Origin: Sphingobacteriales bacterium
Lineage (GTDB): Bacteria > Bacteroidota > Bacteroidia > Sphingobacteriales > Sphingobacteriaceae
DNA length: 46,534 nt
Reading direction: 5' to 3'
NCBI GenBank assembly: GCA_015655115.1
Contig: JAATFQ010000275.1
Location: forward strand, 1-46,534
A model generated the notes under the pieces. It was not told where the DNA came from, made no database searches, and was given only the letters and a program-made list of their open reading frames with translations. Of the stretch, positions 27,628 through 36,417 are shown in pieces; within the stretch, counting starts at the first letter, position 1, and the number at the start of each line of letters is the position of its first letter. Made by a program: the position numbers and the translations under genes.

Positions 27628-28818
27628 ATGGATGCAGATGCTATAATAATTGGTGCTGGTGCCTGCGGATTGATGTGTGCGGTGCAGGCGGGATACCTCG
27701 GCAAGAAGGTGATTTTATTGGAAAAAGGAAGTAAAGCAGGGGCTAAAATCTTGATTTCCGGGGGCGGAAGATGTAATTATACCAATCTGTTTTCGTCCGC
27801 AGAACAGTTTATATCCAACAACAAACACTTTGTGAAATCTGCTTTTACACAATGGACTGTAGAAGATACCATCAGCTTTTTTGAATCACACGGATTGTAT
27901 GGTAAGGAAAAAACACTGGGGCAGTTGTTTCCGGAAGACAAGAATGCGAAAGATATAGTAGATATATTCACCAGCCTGTGTGCCGACTTCGGACAGGAGA
28001 TCAGGTGTGATGCAGTGGTGACGGAGGTAGTACTGGAAGAAAATTCCTGTCGCGTTACCTATCAGCGGGGCGACAGAACGTATACGCTGACGGCACCGAA
28101 GCTGGTCATTGCAACGGGAGGATTGCCGATTCCAAAAATGGGGGCGACCGATTTTGCTTTGCGTTTTGCGCGGCAGCACGGACTGAATATTATTGAAACT
28201 GCTCCTGCATTGGTGCCATTGACGATTACCGGAAAAGATGAAGAATGGTATGCCGCCTTATCGGGCAACTCTGTTTTTTGCGAGGTGAGCAATGAAAAGA
28301 TAACCTTTGAAGAAAATCTGTTGTTTACGCACTGGGGACTGAGCGGACCGGCGATCTTACAGATCTCGTCATATTGGCGCCCCGGCGAAAGTATTAATAT
28401 CAACTTATTGCCTAATCAGGATATTTCCGCCCTGATTGAAGAAGAACGAAAACAGAACGGCAAAATGTTATTATCCACCTTATTTAACCGTTTTTATACA
28501 AGGAAGATTACTGATGCCATGCGTAAATTTATGCCTATGGATAAAACCGTAGCTGCACTTACCAGGGCCGAACTGGATGGTATCCATCAAACTATACACT
28601 TGTTCAGGGTTAAGCCAGCCGGAGATAGAGGCTATGATAAAGCAGAAGTGATGCGCGGTGGTATAGATACGAATGTGCTATCCTCAAAGACATTAGCCTG
28701 CAAGAACCTGCCTGGAGTATATTTCGGCGGTGAATGTGTCGATGTAACCGGATGGCTGGGAGGCTACAATTTTCAGTGGGCCTGGGCCTCTGGCTTTGTA
28801 ATTGCTCAGGATATCTGA
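27628..28818 (+). CDS. HI0933-type FAD-dependent oxidoreductase
   Basis: 396 aa flavoprotein. The FAD-binding GAGACGLMCAV is near residues 8-18, and GGRCNYTN and GGECVDVTGWLGGYNFQWAWASG are diagnostic of the HI0933/BaiN-like family. The physiological substrate is uncertain. The ATG at 27628 was chosen over a TTG one codon before. No operon partner: recQ starts 30 bp later in the same direction and may be co-transcribed. Confidence 0.88.
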   Translation: MDADAIIIGAGACGLMCAVQAGYLGKKVILLEKGSKAGAKILISGGGRCNYTNLFSSAEQFISNNKHFVKSAFTQWTVEDTISFFESHGLYGKEKTLGQLFPEDKNAKDIVDIFTSLCADFGQEIRCDAVVTEVVLEENSCRVTYQRGDRTYTLTAPKLVIATGGLPIPKMGATDFALRFARQHGLNIIETAPALVPLTITGKDEEWYAALSGNSVFCEVSNEKITFEENLLFTHWGLSGPAILQISSYWRPGESININLLPNQDISALIEEERKQNGKMLLSTLFNRFYTRKITDAMRKFMPMDKTVAALTRAELDGIHQTIHLFRVKPAGDRGYDKAEVMRGGIDTNVLSSKTLACKNLPGVYFGGECVDVTGWLGGYNFQWAWASGFVIAQDI

Positions 28819-28848
28819 CAGGTTTTAACGTTGAATGGTATTTTTTGT

Positions 28849-30741
28849 ATGAACGAGATTGAGATTTTAAAACAATATTGGGGGCATCATTCCTTCAGGC
28901 CCTTGCAGGAGGAAATTATCCGGTCGGTACTGGAGAACAGGGATACCCTTGCGCTGTTACCAACAGGCGGCGGCAAGTCACTTTGTTTTCAGATTCCTGC
29001 CCTGGCAAAGGAGGGGATCTGTATTGTTGTTTCCCCCCTTATTGCCCTGATGAAAGATCAGGTGGAGAATCTGAAAGGAAGGGGTATCAACGCGGTAGCT
29101 ATATATGCCGGGATGGGAAAGCGGGAGATAGATATCCTGCTCGACAACTGTATCTATGGTAAAATAAAATTCCTTTATCTCTCGCCAGAACGGCTATTGT
29201 CGCCCATAGTGAAAGAGCGGATTTCTTATATGAACGTTAACCTCATCGCCGTAGATGAGGCACATTGTATTTCACAGTGGGGCTATGATTTCAGACCTCC
29301 GTATTTGCAGATTGCCGCACTGCGCGAGATTCACCCCAAAGTGCCGGTCATAGCCCTGACAGCCACGGCTACGCAATTTGTACGTGACGATATTGTGGAG
29401 AAACTGGCACTAGAAGATGCCGCGGTATATGTGCAGAGTTTCGCGCGCAAGAACCTGAGCTATGTAGTCTTTGATCTGGATGATAAATATAAAAAGCTGA
29501 TTGACATTATAAAGAACGTAGGTGGCAGCGGACTGGTGTATGTCCGTAACCGAAGAGAGACTGCTGACGTGGCCTTATTTTTAAAGCGCAATAACATTTC
29601 GGCAGATTTTTACCATGCCGGGATTGAGAAAGACGAGCGGTTTAAGAAGCAGGAGGACTGGAAGCGCAATAAAATCAAGGTGATGGTCGCCACAAATGCT
29701 TTTGGCATGGGCATAGATAAACCTGATGTTCGTTTTGTGGTACATCTTGATCTGCCCGAAAGCCTGGAAGCTTATTATCAGGAGGCTGGGCGTGCCGGGC
29801 GGGATGAGCAAAGGGCCTTCGCTGTGCTGCTGGCTAATAAATCCGATCAGATGGCTTTAAAGGCCAAATACACGGATAGCTTTCCTTCGGTAGAAGAGAT
29901 TAAAAAAATATACCATTACCTGGGCAGCTTTTTCCAGCTGGCTTATGGCGCAGGGGAGGGGCTGAACTTCAGCTTTGACCTTGCCGATTTCTGTAAACGC
30001 TATCAGCTTGGCGTAATCAAGACCATGTCGGCCCTGAAATTTTTGGAGCACGATGGCTATATCACCCTGTCGGAGAATATTTTTCTGCCCTCCAGGGTAC
30101 TTTTTACCGCGGGCAACGAAGATGTATACCGTTTCCAGATCGAGAACGCAGCATATGATCCGCTGATCAAGACCATTCTGCGGTCGTATGGGGGCATGTT
30201 CGACCATTATGCAAATATCAGTGAGAGCGAGATCGCCAAGCGGCTGGGGATTTCATTTAATGATGTAGTGCGGATGCTGACCAACCTGCAGGAGCTGGGC
30301 CTGCTTTCTTATCTACGGCAGACCGACCAGCCGCAACTGCAGTTTGTTCGGGCAAGGGTAGATTTATTGCACCTGGATACGGACGTGAAATATATTGAGC
30401 TGCGCAAAAAAATCCAGCTGGAACAGATCAATGCAGTGCTGGCTTATTCGTCTACTTTTGTGTGCAGGACAATACAGCTGCTGGCGTATTTCGATGAGCC
30501 AGATGCCCCAAAATGCGGGGCTTGCGATGTATGTCTTGCAGAAAAAAGAAATGAAGATGTTGCTCAGCTACAGGACAAGATTGATTTTGAAATCGCCACC
30601 TTTTTACAAACAGGGCCACAATCTCTCGAAGACCTGGTCACAGAAATAAAAACTGGCGCTGATTCAGACAAACTTAACAGGATAAGAGAATTATTGGATG
30701 CCGGTAAAATAAAAACCGATGGTAAAAACTATTATCTTTGA
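28849..30741 (+). CDS. RecQ-family DNA helicase, short form
   Basis: 630 aa 3'-5' helicase of the SF2 superfamily. Walker A LPTGGGKS is at 37-44 and DEAH at 136-139 (VDEAHCISQWG); the motif VI segment EAGRAGRDEQ is present. The zinc cysteines (VCRTI near 540, CGACDVC near 556-562) come after a region with winged-helix-like character, unlike E. coli RecQ where they precede it, and no HRDC domain is seen; the last 60 residues resemble another small winged helix. This is the short RecQ form common in Bacteroidota. The ATG at 28849 is chosen because the helicase core begins there. Confidence 0.9.
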   Translation: MNEIEILKQYWGHHSFRPLQEEIIRSVLENRDTLALLPTGGGKSLCFQIPALAKEGICIVVSPLIALMKDQVENLKGRGINAVAIYAGMGKREIDILLDNCIYGKIKFLYLSPERLLSPIVKERISYMNVNLIAVDEAHCISQWGYDFRPPYLQIAALREIHPKVPVIALTATATQFVRDDIVEKLALEDAAVYVQSFARKNLSYVVFDLDDKYKKLIDIIKNVGGSGLVYVRNRRETADVALFLKRNNISADFYHAGIEKDERFKKQEDWKRNKIKVMVATNAFGMGIDKPDVRFVVHLDLPESLEAYYQEAGRAGRDEQRAFAVLLANKSDQMALKAKYTDSFPSVEEIKKIYHYLGSFFQLAYGAGEGLNFSFDLADFCKRYQLGVIKTMSALKFLEHDGYITLSENIFLPSRVLFTAGNEDVYRFQIENAAYDPLIKTILRSYGGMFDHYANISESEIAKRLGISFNDVVRMLTNLQELGLLSYLRQTDQPQLQFVRARVDLLHLDTDVKYIELRKKIQLEQINAVLAYSSTFVCRTIQLLAYFDEPDAPKCGACDVCLAEKRNEDVAQLQDKIDFEIATFLQTGPQSLEDLVTEIKTGADSDKLNRIRELLDAGKIKTDGKNYYL

Positions 30742-30854
30742 TATTATGATGCCAGAAACGAACTCTTCAGTGTCAATAAATTAAAACCGGTCTTTATAAG
30801 CTTTTGAAGACAATTAAAAAATAAGAACTACTGAAAACACAAACATATATACCC

Positions 30855-31565
30855 ATGAAAAAAATAGCTCTTTATATTATCGCTATTCCACTTTTATTTG
30901 CTGCCTGCAAATCCAAATGTGTTGAAGACATTGGCATTCATTCGTCAAAAGATCTGTCGCTAAAACCTTATGATGAGATCAAAGTCAGCGGACCGATTAA
31001 ATTACTCCTGCGCCAGGACAGTACTTATAAATTGAATATCGGAGCCGACTCCAGCGTGATAGGTATGGTAAAAGCTGAGGTTAGCGGCCATGAGCTGACG
31101 CTTAAACTGGATGCAGAAAAATATTGCGGTAAAGATTCTATCATTATCACTGCCGGCATTGGCGATCTCAAAAAACTGAGTGCTGCGGAAGCCGTAAAAG
31201 TTTACACTACTTCAAAAATCAACCTCAACGATATCACCATTAACCTGTCAGGCGCTACGTTACTGAAGCTCGACATCAATGCCGGAAAGCTGACGCTGAA
31301 TAACGATGGTGCTGCAGCGATCAATCTGATTGGTCAGGCGGGTGCCCATGTACTGAAAAGCAAGGGAACGCTGAACCTGGATGCTTTTGACTTTGCAGCA
31401 GGCATATATGATCTGGACATCGAAGGTGCCGGCAAAGCGAATATCAATGTGCTGAACGACCTGAAAGTGAGAACTACCGGAGCAACGGAGATTTATTATA
31501 AAGGAAATCCTAAAAATGTTGATGAGAAGAAATCCGGCGTTTCTAAGCTGCAGAAAGTAAACTAG
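30855..31565 (+). CDS. Head-GIN (DUF2807) lipoprotein
   Basis: 236 aa. Signal with lipobox LFAACK (Cys19). The body is a right-handed beta-helix type DUF2807 domain: PYDEIKVSGPIKLLLRQ, VKAEVSGHELTLKL, then repeated GA/SGA-containing strands (INLSGATLLKLDI, IEGAGKANINV). Probably on the cell surface or outer membrane. Function is unknown. It has no clear operon partner. Confidence 0.8.
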   Translation: MKKIALYIIAIPLLFAACKSKCVEDIGIHSSKDLSLKPYDEIKVSGPIKLLLRQDSTYKLNIGADSSVIGMVKAEVSGHELTLKLDAEKYCGKDSIIITAGIGDLKKLSAAEAVKVYTTSKINLNDITINLSGATLLKLDINAGKLTLNNDGAAAINLIGQAGAHVLKSKGTLNLDAFDFAAGIYDLDIEGAGKANINVLNDLKVRTTGATEIYYKGNPKNVDEKKSGVSKLQKVN

Positions 31566-31611
31566 CTTGTCAAATTAAAAAAGCCTGTCAAAGTATTTCT
31601 GCATTTTATAC

Positions 31612-32916
31612 ATGGAACAAAAAAACAATAAGAAAGTTATCCGGTCCTGGGCATTTTTCGACTGGGCGAATTCAGCTTACAACCTGGTCATTACATCGAC
31701 CATTTTTCCGGCTTACTATACTATTATCACTTCAGATAAGGATAACAGTACGCTCGATTACGTGACTTTTCTGGGCAAGAAGTTTATCAACTCGGCCCTC
31801 TATAATTATTCACTGGCCTTTGCCTTTCTGGTAATTGCCATTCTTTCGCCTATTTTATCTGCTATTGCAGATTCCAGGGGCAATAAAAAGGTATTCATGA
31901 AAATGTTCACCTACCTGGGGGCTTTCTCCTGCTGCGGCCTGTATTTCTTTGAGATCGATACCTTACAGATTAGTATAGTCCTGTTCGTATTTGCCGCAAT
32001 AGGTTTCTGGGGCAGTCTGGTATTTTATAATTCGTACCTGCCCGAAATTGCTACGCCTGACCAACAGGATAGCGTCAGTGCCAAGGGGTATGCTTATGGA
32101 TATATCGGCAGTATCATTCTACAGTTGATCTGTTTTATATTTGTGTTCTTCCCTGCAGCATTCGGTTTGGCTGACGGAGCACAGGCATCGCGCTTATCTT
32201 TTCTGCTGGTGGGGATATGGTGGATAGCCTTCGCACAAATTCCTTTTCGCAACCTGCCTAAAGGAATTCCTGCCGCAGTATCTTCACCGTCCAACGTACT
32301 GACCGCTGGCTTTAAGGAGCTAAAGAAAGTATGGCAGCAGCTGAAACATATGGTGAGTGTCAAAAGGTATCTCCTTGCTTTTTTCTTCTATTCTATGGGT
32401 GTGCAAACGGTAATGCTTGTAGCTACTATTTTTGGCGAGAAGGAGCTGCACCTGCCTACAACAAAGCTGATCGGTACTATACTGCTGCTACAGATCGTTG
32501 CCATTGGAGGTGCAATGTTGATGTCCTGGTTATCGCGCAAACATTTTGGGAATATCAGGGTTTTAATGGGGGTGGTCATCATTTGGATAGGCGTATGTAT
32601 TGCTGCTTATTTTGTGTATACCGAACTGCAGTTTTACTTGCTGGCAGCGACCGTTGGTTTGATTATGGGAGGGATACAGTCGCTTTCCCGTTCTACGTAT
32701 TCTAAACTGCTTCCTCAGGAAAGTCCTGACCATACTTCGTTTTTTAGTTTCTACGATGTAACGGAAAAAGTAGCACTAGTGATAGGGATGTTCAGCTTCG
32801 GCTATATCGAGGAGTTTACAGGCTCTATGCGTAACTCACTGATTGCCCTGGCAGCATTTTTTATTGTGGGACTGCTGTTTTTATTTACCATACCTAAAGA
32901 AAAAAACCTTCAATGA
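31612..32916 (+). CDS. UMF1 family MFS transporter
   Basis: 434 aa, 11-12 membrane helices. The start SWAFFDWANSAYNLVITSTIFPAYY is typical of the UMF1/Atg22-like branch of the major facilitator superfamily. Substrate unknown. Its TGA overlaps the ATG of the LutA-like gene (ATGA), so the pair is translationally coupled. Confidence 0.85.
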   Translation: MEQKNNKKVIRSWAFFDWANSAYNLVITSTIFPAYYTIITSDKDNSTLDYVTFLGKKFINSALYNYSLAFAFLVIAILSPILSAIADSRGNKKVFMKMFTYLGAFSCCGLYFFEIDTLQISIVLFVFAAIGFWGSLVFYNSYLPEIATPDQQDSVSAKGYAYGYIGSIILQLICFIFVFFPAAFGLADGAQASRLSFLLVGIWWIAFAQIPFRNLPKGIPAAVSSPSNVLTAGFKELKKVWQQLKHMVSVKRYLLAFFFYSMGVQTVMLVATIFGEKELHLPTTKLIGTILLLQIVAIGGAMLMSWLSRKHFGNIRVLMGVVIIWIGVCIAAYFVYTELQFYLLAATVGLIMGGIQSLSRSTYSKLLPQESPDHTSFFSFYDVTEKVALVIGMFSFGYIEEFTGSMRNSLIALAAFFIVGLLFLFTIPKEKNLQ

Positions 32917-33650
32917 ATATAGAATTATTTATTCCCTGTTTTGTTGATCAGCTGTACCCTGAAACAGCCTTTAATACTATTAAGCTCTTGGAGAAATCAG
33001 GATGTAATATCATCTATAATCCTGCACAGACCTGCTGCGGACAGCCTGCCTATAATGCAGGGTACTGGGAGCAGGCTAAGGATATCGGTACGAAGTTTCT
33101 GGGTGATTTTTCGGAGGTGAACTATATTGTCGCTCCTTCTGCGTCGTGTGTAGGGATGGTGAAAAAGGGGTTCAATGACTTGTTTACCAATACTACAGTG
33201 CATAATAAATGCAGATCAGTGCAGGGTAATATCTTTGAGCTGTCTGATTTCCTGGTCAATGTGCTCCATAAGGACTACTTCGGTGCCGAACTGGAGGGGA
33301 AAGCTGTTTATCACGACTCCTGCAGCGGATTAAGAGAATGCAAGATCAAGGCAGAACCAAGGCAGTTGCTGTCGAAAGTACACGGGCTTGAAATGTTAGA
33401 GATGAAAGATACAGATATGTGCTGCGGTTTTGGCGGGACTTTTGCGGTGAAGTTTGATGCCATCTCATCGGCTATGGCAGAGCAAAAGGTGAATCATGCG
33501 CTTGCGCAGGAGGCGGATTATATTATCTCTACCGACCTGTCCTGCCTGATGCATTTACAGGGGTATATTGACAAGAATAATATCCCCTTGAAAACGATGC
33601 ACCTTGCTGATGTTTTAGCTAATGGCTGGCTGGAGAGTACCGAGTATTAG
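32913..33650 (+). CDS. LutA-like Fe-S oxidoreductase subunit
   Basis: 245 aa. Two CCG domains: CCGQPAYNAG (Cys41-Cys42) and DMCCGFGGTF (near 169), with DSCSGLRE between. This is the LutA/YkgE arrangement that holds heterodisulfide-type clusters in lactate oxidation complexes. LutB and LutC are not next to it; instead it is coupled to a UMF1 transporter. A lactate role is therefore likely but open. Confidence 0.88.
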   Translation: MNIELFIPCFVDQLYPETAFNTIKLLEKSGCNIIYNPAQTCCGQPAYNAGYWEQAKDIGTKFLGDFSEVNYIVAPSASCVGMVKKGFNDLFTNTTVHNKCRSVQGNIFELSDFLVNVLHKDYFGAELEGKAVYHDSCSGLRECKIKAEPRQLLSKVHGLEMLEMKDTDMCCGFGGTFAVKFDAISSAMAEQKVNHALAQEADYIISTDLSCLMHLQGYIDKNNIPLKTMHLADVLANGWLESTEY

Positions 33651-33669
33651 TATTTAACTTTTTTTAACA

Positions 33670-33697
33670 TTTGTGGAATCTGACTTTATTTATCTTG
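33670..33697 (+). promoter_or_regulatory. Possible promoter of the GLPGLI-type gene
   Basis: TTTG (33670-33673), a 17-bp spacer and TATCTTG (33691-33697), one base short of TAnnTTTG. It precedes the duplicated leader. Confidence 0.35.
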
Positions 33698-33729
33698 TAT
33701 ATAAATCCTTATTATCAAATGAACCCGGC

Positions 33730-33795
33730 ATGATTAAAATTAATATTAAGCACATAAGTGTAATACTAATTTTAATCATCAAAGGCTCCATCTAA
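33730..33795 (+). CDS. Leader ORF copy 1, 21-residue hydrophobic peptide
   Basis: ATG ATT AAA ATT AAT through the hairpin to TAA, giving MIKINIKHISVILILIIKG and two more residues. A preceding four-codon ORF (MNPA) overlaps it by ATGA. It could be a membrane peptide, a type I toxin-like product, or only a by-product of the AT-rich stem that encodes it. Confidence 0.35.
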   Translation: MIKINIKHISVILILIIKGSI

Positions 33796-33832
33796 CAATT
33801 AAAAAATAAAAAAACATATAGATGAACCCGAC

Positions 33833-33898
33833 ATGATCAAAATTAGTATTAAGCACATAAGTGTAATACTAATTTTAATCATCAAAGGCTCCATCTAA
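33833..33898 (+). CDS. Leader ORF copy 2, 21-residue hydrophobic peptide
   Basis: Second copy of the 33730 ORF. It differs by one synonymous change (ATT to ATC) and one Asn to Ser change (residue 5). The preceding four-codon ORF reads MNPT. The stop is 26 bp before the ATG of the GLPGLI-type gene. Confidence 0.35.
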   Translation: MIKISIKHISVILILIIKGSI

Positions 33899-33924
33899 CA
33901 ATTAAAAAATAAAAAAACATATAG

Positions 33925-34803
33925 ATGAAATCAATATTATTTGCTGCGTTAGGCCTGCTGGCCTTTAGCATTCAAGGTGTTGCACAGGCTAGATTTGAGG
34001 GTGCTGCGCGCCCTGCTAAACCAGGAGCCATACAATTTACAAGTACATTCGATCCTGCTGCTATGGCGGCTGCCAATGGGATTAAACTGACCGATGAAAT
34101 GATTGCGCGCATGCCCGCACGCTCAAGTACCGATTTTGAGCTGCTCTTTAATACAACCAATGCCAGCTATATGAAAGTAGATGACATCGAAGACAGCAAT
34201 GGAGGAGGTGGCGGCGGCGGATTTGGCGGCGGTGGCGGCGGTATGCGTTTCGGTGGCTTTGGCGGTGGTAATAACAGAGATTATTACTATAATTTCGCTG
34301 AACATAAATTAACCGAAGCATTTGATCTTAACGACACGACTTTCTTCGTGGAAAATAAACTAGGTACCCCGGCAACTGGTTTCGGGAATATGCAACCCCC
34401 CCCGGTAGTGGAATATATCAAATCTGACGAAACAAAGAAAATCCTCGGATTTGACTGTAAAAAAGTGATTATCAAGACCACTACGAAACGTAAGATCCAG
34501 GACGAAGAGAAAGAAATTACTGACGAGGCTACAGTATGGTACACCGATCAGCTGAACTTTGATTTTTCCCCAAATCCGGCATTGTGGACTGAAGGAGCTG
34601 TTTTAGCCATCGAGGGCAAGGGAAATAGCGTCATCGCAAAAAGTATTGAATATAGAAATGTGAGCAATAAAGATGTCAACCTTCCCAAAAAAGGCATCTT
34701 GCTTACCGCCGAAGCTTATAAAGCAAAAATGGAAGCACGCATGAAACAAATGCGTAACCGTACAGGTGGAAGAGGGCAGATGAGATCTATGAGCATCAAT
34801 TAG
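33925..34803 (+). CDS. GLPGLI-type secreted protein with glycine-rich insert
   Basis: 292 aa. A signal peptide (MKSILFAALGLLAFSIQGVA) is cleaved near AQA. Residues about 92-115 are a Gly/Phe/Arg-rich stretch. The body has KKILGFDCKKVIIKTTTKR and DEATVWYTDQL, as in GLPGLI (TIGR01200)-like proteins, though the GLPGLI motif itself is not intact. Function unknown; probably periplasmic or outer membrane. It is expressed from the duplicated 103-bp leader and ended by a strong hairpin. Confidence 0.7.
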   Translation: MKSILFAALGLLAFSIQGVAQARFEGAARPAKPGAIQFTSTFDPAAMAAANGIKLTDEMIARMPARSSTDFELLFNTTNASYMKVDDIEDSNGGGGGGGFGGGGGGMRFGGFGGGNNRDYYYNFAEHKLTEAFDLNDTTFFVENKLGTPATGFGNMQPPPVVEYIKSDETKKILGFDCKKVIIKTTTKRKIQDEEKEITDEATVWYTDQLNFDFSPNPALWTEGAVLAIEGKGNSVIAKSIEYRNVSNKDVNLPKKGILLTAEAYKAKMEARMKQMRNRTGGRGQMRSMSIN

Positions 34804-34830
34804 CCAATAAGTATCTTTTTTTTGTAATAC

Positions 34831-34870
34831 AACCGCAATAAACAAAGCAATCACTTTGTTTATTGCGGTT
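34831..34870. terminator. 17-bp hairpin terminator before the suf operon
   Basis: AACCGCAATAAACAAAG (34831-34847) pairs perfectly with CTTTGTTTATTGCGGTT (34854-34870) over a 6-nt loop. Its right arm contains the -33 TTTG of the suf promoter. A U-run after it is missing, so it may work weakly as a terminator on the plus strand. Confidence 0.6.
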
Positions 34871-34884
34871 GTTCCGTATATTTG
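34855..34884 (+). promoter_or_regulatory. Promoter of the suf operon
   Basis: TTTG (34855-34858), 18 bp, TATATTTG (34877-34884), a full match to the Bacteroidota consensus. Transcription should start near 34890, with a leader of about 60 nt to sufB. Confidence 0.75.
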
Positions 34885-34901
34885 CGTTATGCTTAATTGA
34901 A

Positions 34902-34919
34902 CAGGTTATAGATTACCTG
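34902..34919. promoter_or_regulatory. Candidate operator in the sufB leader
   Basis: CAGGT-N8-ACCTG (34902-34919) lies just after the predicted suf start of transcription, where a repressor such as the SufR-like protein could bind. Confidence 0.4.
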
Positions 34920-34947
34920 CGCAAAAAAGTTTATAAACTGAATAAAG

Positions 34948-36393
34948 ATGGAAAAAGATGATGAAATGCTGGAGCAATTGGCAAACCGTGAGTACGAGTT
35001 TGGCTTTGTAACGGCAATTGATATGGAGATTTCAGAAATTGGACTCAATGAAGATACTGTCCGGTTTATATCTGCGAAAAAAAATGAACCACAATGGTTA
35101 TTGGATTGGCGGATGAAGGGATTTAAAGCTTTTCAAAAACAGGAAATGCCTTCATGGCAGAACTTTAAAATGCCCGAAATTGATTTTCAATCCATATCGT
35201 ATTATGCGGCACCGAAGCAACAGGCAAAATATGCCTCGCTGGATGAGGTAGATCCCGAGCTGTTGCGTACGTTCGAGAAACTGGGTATCCCTATTTCTGA
35301 ACAAAAACAACTGGCAGGTGTAGCCGTAGATGTAGTGTTCGATAGTGTGTCTGTGACCACGACCTACAAAAAACATTTAAATGAATTAGGAATTATCTTT
35401 TGCTCTATCAGCGATGCCGTAAGGGAGCATCCGGAACTGATCCAGAAATACCTGGGCTCTGTAGTACCACATACTGATAATATTTTCGCTTCTTTAAATA
35501 CGGCTGTATTCTCGGATGGATCGTTCGTCTATATCCCTAAAGGGGTTAGGTGCCCGATGGAGCTGTCGACTTATTTCAGGATCAATGCGGAGAACACGGG
35601 ACAGTTTGAGCGTACGCTGATTATTGCCGATGAAGGTAGTTATGTGAGCTACCTTGAAGGCTGTACTGCACCTATGCGTGATGAGAATCAGCTGCATGCT
35701 GCGGTAGTGGAGCTGATTGCGATGAAAGATGCTGAAATTAAATATTCTACTGTACAAAACTGGTACCCTGGTGATAAAGATGGTAAAGGCGGTATTTTTA
35801 ACTTCGTTACCAAACGTGGTGCCTGCCGTGGCGAGCGCTCAAAGATCTCCTGGACTCAGGTAGAAACGGGTTCTGCAATTACCTGGAAATACCCAAGTAT
35901 CTTATTGCAGGGAGATTATTCTGCCGGGGAGTTCTACTCTGTTGCAGTAACCAATAATATGCAGATTGCTGATACGGGTACTAAAATGCACCATATCGGG
36001 GCACATACCAAAAGCAGGATCATCTCTAAAGGGATTTCTGCCGGACGCGGGCAGAATAGCTACCGGGGATTGGTGCAAATGGGGCCTAAAGCCAAAAATG
36101 CACGTAATTTCACACAGTGCGATTCATTATTGATCGGTGACCAGTGCGGTGCACATACTTTCCCTTATATTGAATCGAAAAACAACTCTTCTACTATTGA
36201 GCATGAGGCTACGACTTCAAAAATCGGGGAGGACCAGGTATTTTACCTGAACCAGCGTGGTATCGACTCAGAACAGGCTATTGCATTGATTGTAAACGGT
36301 TATGCTAAGGATGTACTGAACCAGTTGCCGATGGAATTTGCTGTTGAAGCGCAAAAATTACTTTCTCTTACGCTTGAAGGCAGCGTAGGGTAA
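34948..36393 (+). CDS. sufB: Fe-S cluster scaffold protein SufB
   Basis: 481 aa. Core scaffold of the SufBCD complex on which Fe-S clusters form. [46 protein letters not shown] and [23 protein letters not shown] are SufB signatures. First gene of the suf operon; sufC follows after 24 bp. Confidence 0.97.
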   Translation: MEKDDEMLEQLANREYEFGFVTAIDMEISEIGLNEDTVRFISAKKNEPQWLLDWRMKGFKAFQKQEMPSWQNFKMPEIDFQSISYYAAPKQQAKYASLDEVDPELLRTFEKLGIPISEQKQLAGVAVDVVFDSVSVTTTYKKHLNELGIIFCSISDAVREHPELIQKYLGSVVPHTDNIFASLNTAVFSDGSFVYIPKGVRCPMELSTYFRINAENTGQFERTLIIADEGSYVSYLEGCTAPMRDENQLHAAVVELIAMKDAEIKYSTVQNWYPGDKDGKGGIFNFVTKRGACRGERSKISWTQVETGSAITWKYPSILLQGDYSAGEFYSVAVTNNMQIADTGTKMHHIGAHTKSRIISKGISAGRGQNSYRGLVQMGPKAKNARNFTQCDSLLIGDQCGAHTFPYIESKNNSSTIEHEATTSKIGEDQVFYLNQRGIDSEQAIALIVNGYAKDVLNQLPMEFAVEAQKLLSLTLEGSVG

Positions 36394-36417
36394 TCATAAA
36401 AAAACAGAAAAGACAAT

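Larger units (their letters stand above)
33719..33924 (+). repeat. 103-bp tandem duplication of a structured leader
   Basis: Units 33719-33821 and 33822-33924 differ at only three bases (unit positions 10, 17 and 25) and each ends exactly at an ATG, the second being the start of the GLPGLI-type gene at 33925. Each unit holds a 17-bp hairpin with one mismatch (33732-33777 and 33835-33880) around a 12-nt loop, a four-codon ORF, a 21-codon ORF and the A-rich initiation region AATTAAAAAATAAAAAAACA. Confidence 0.95.
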
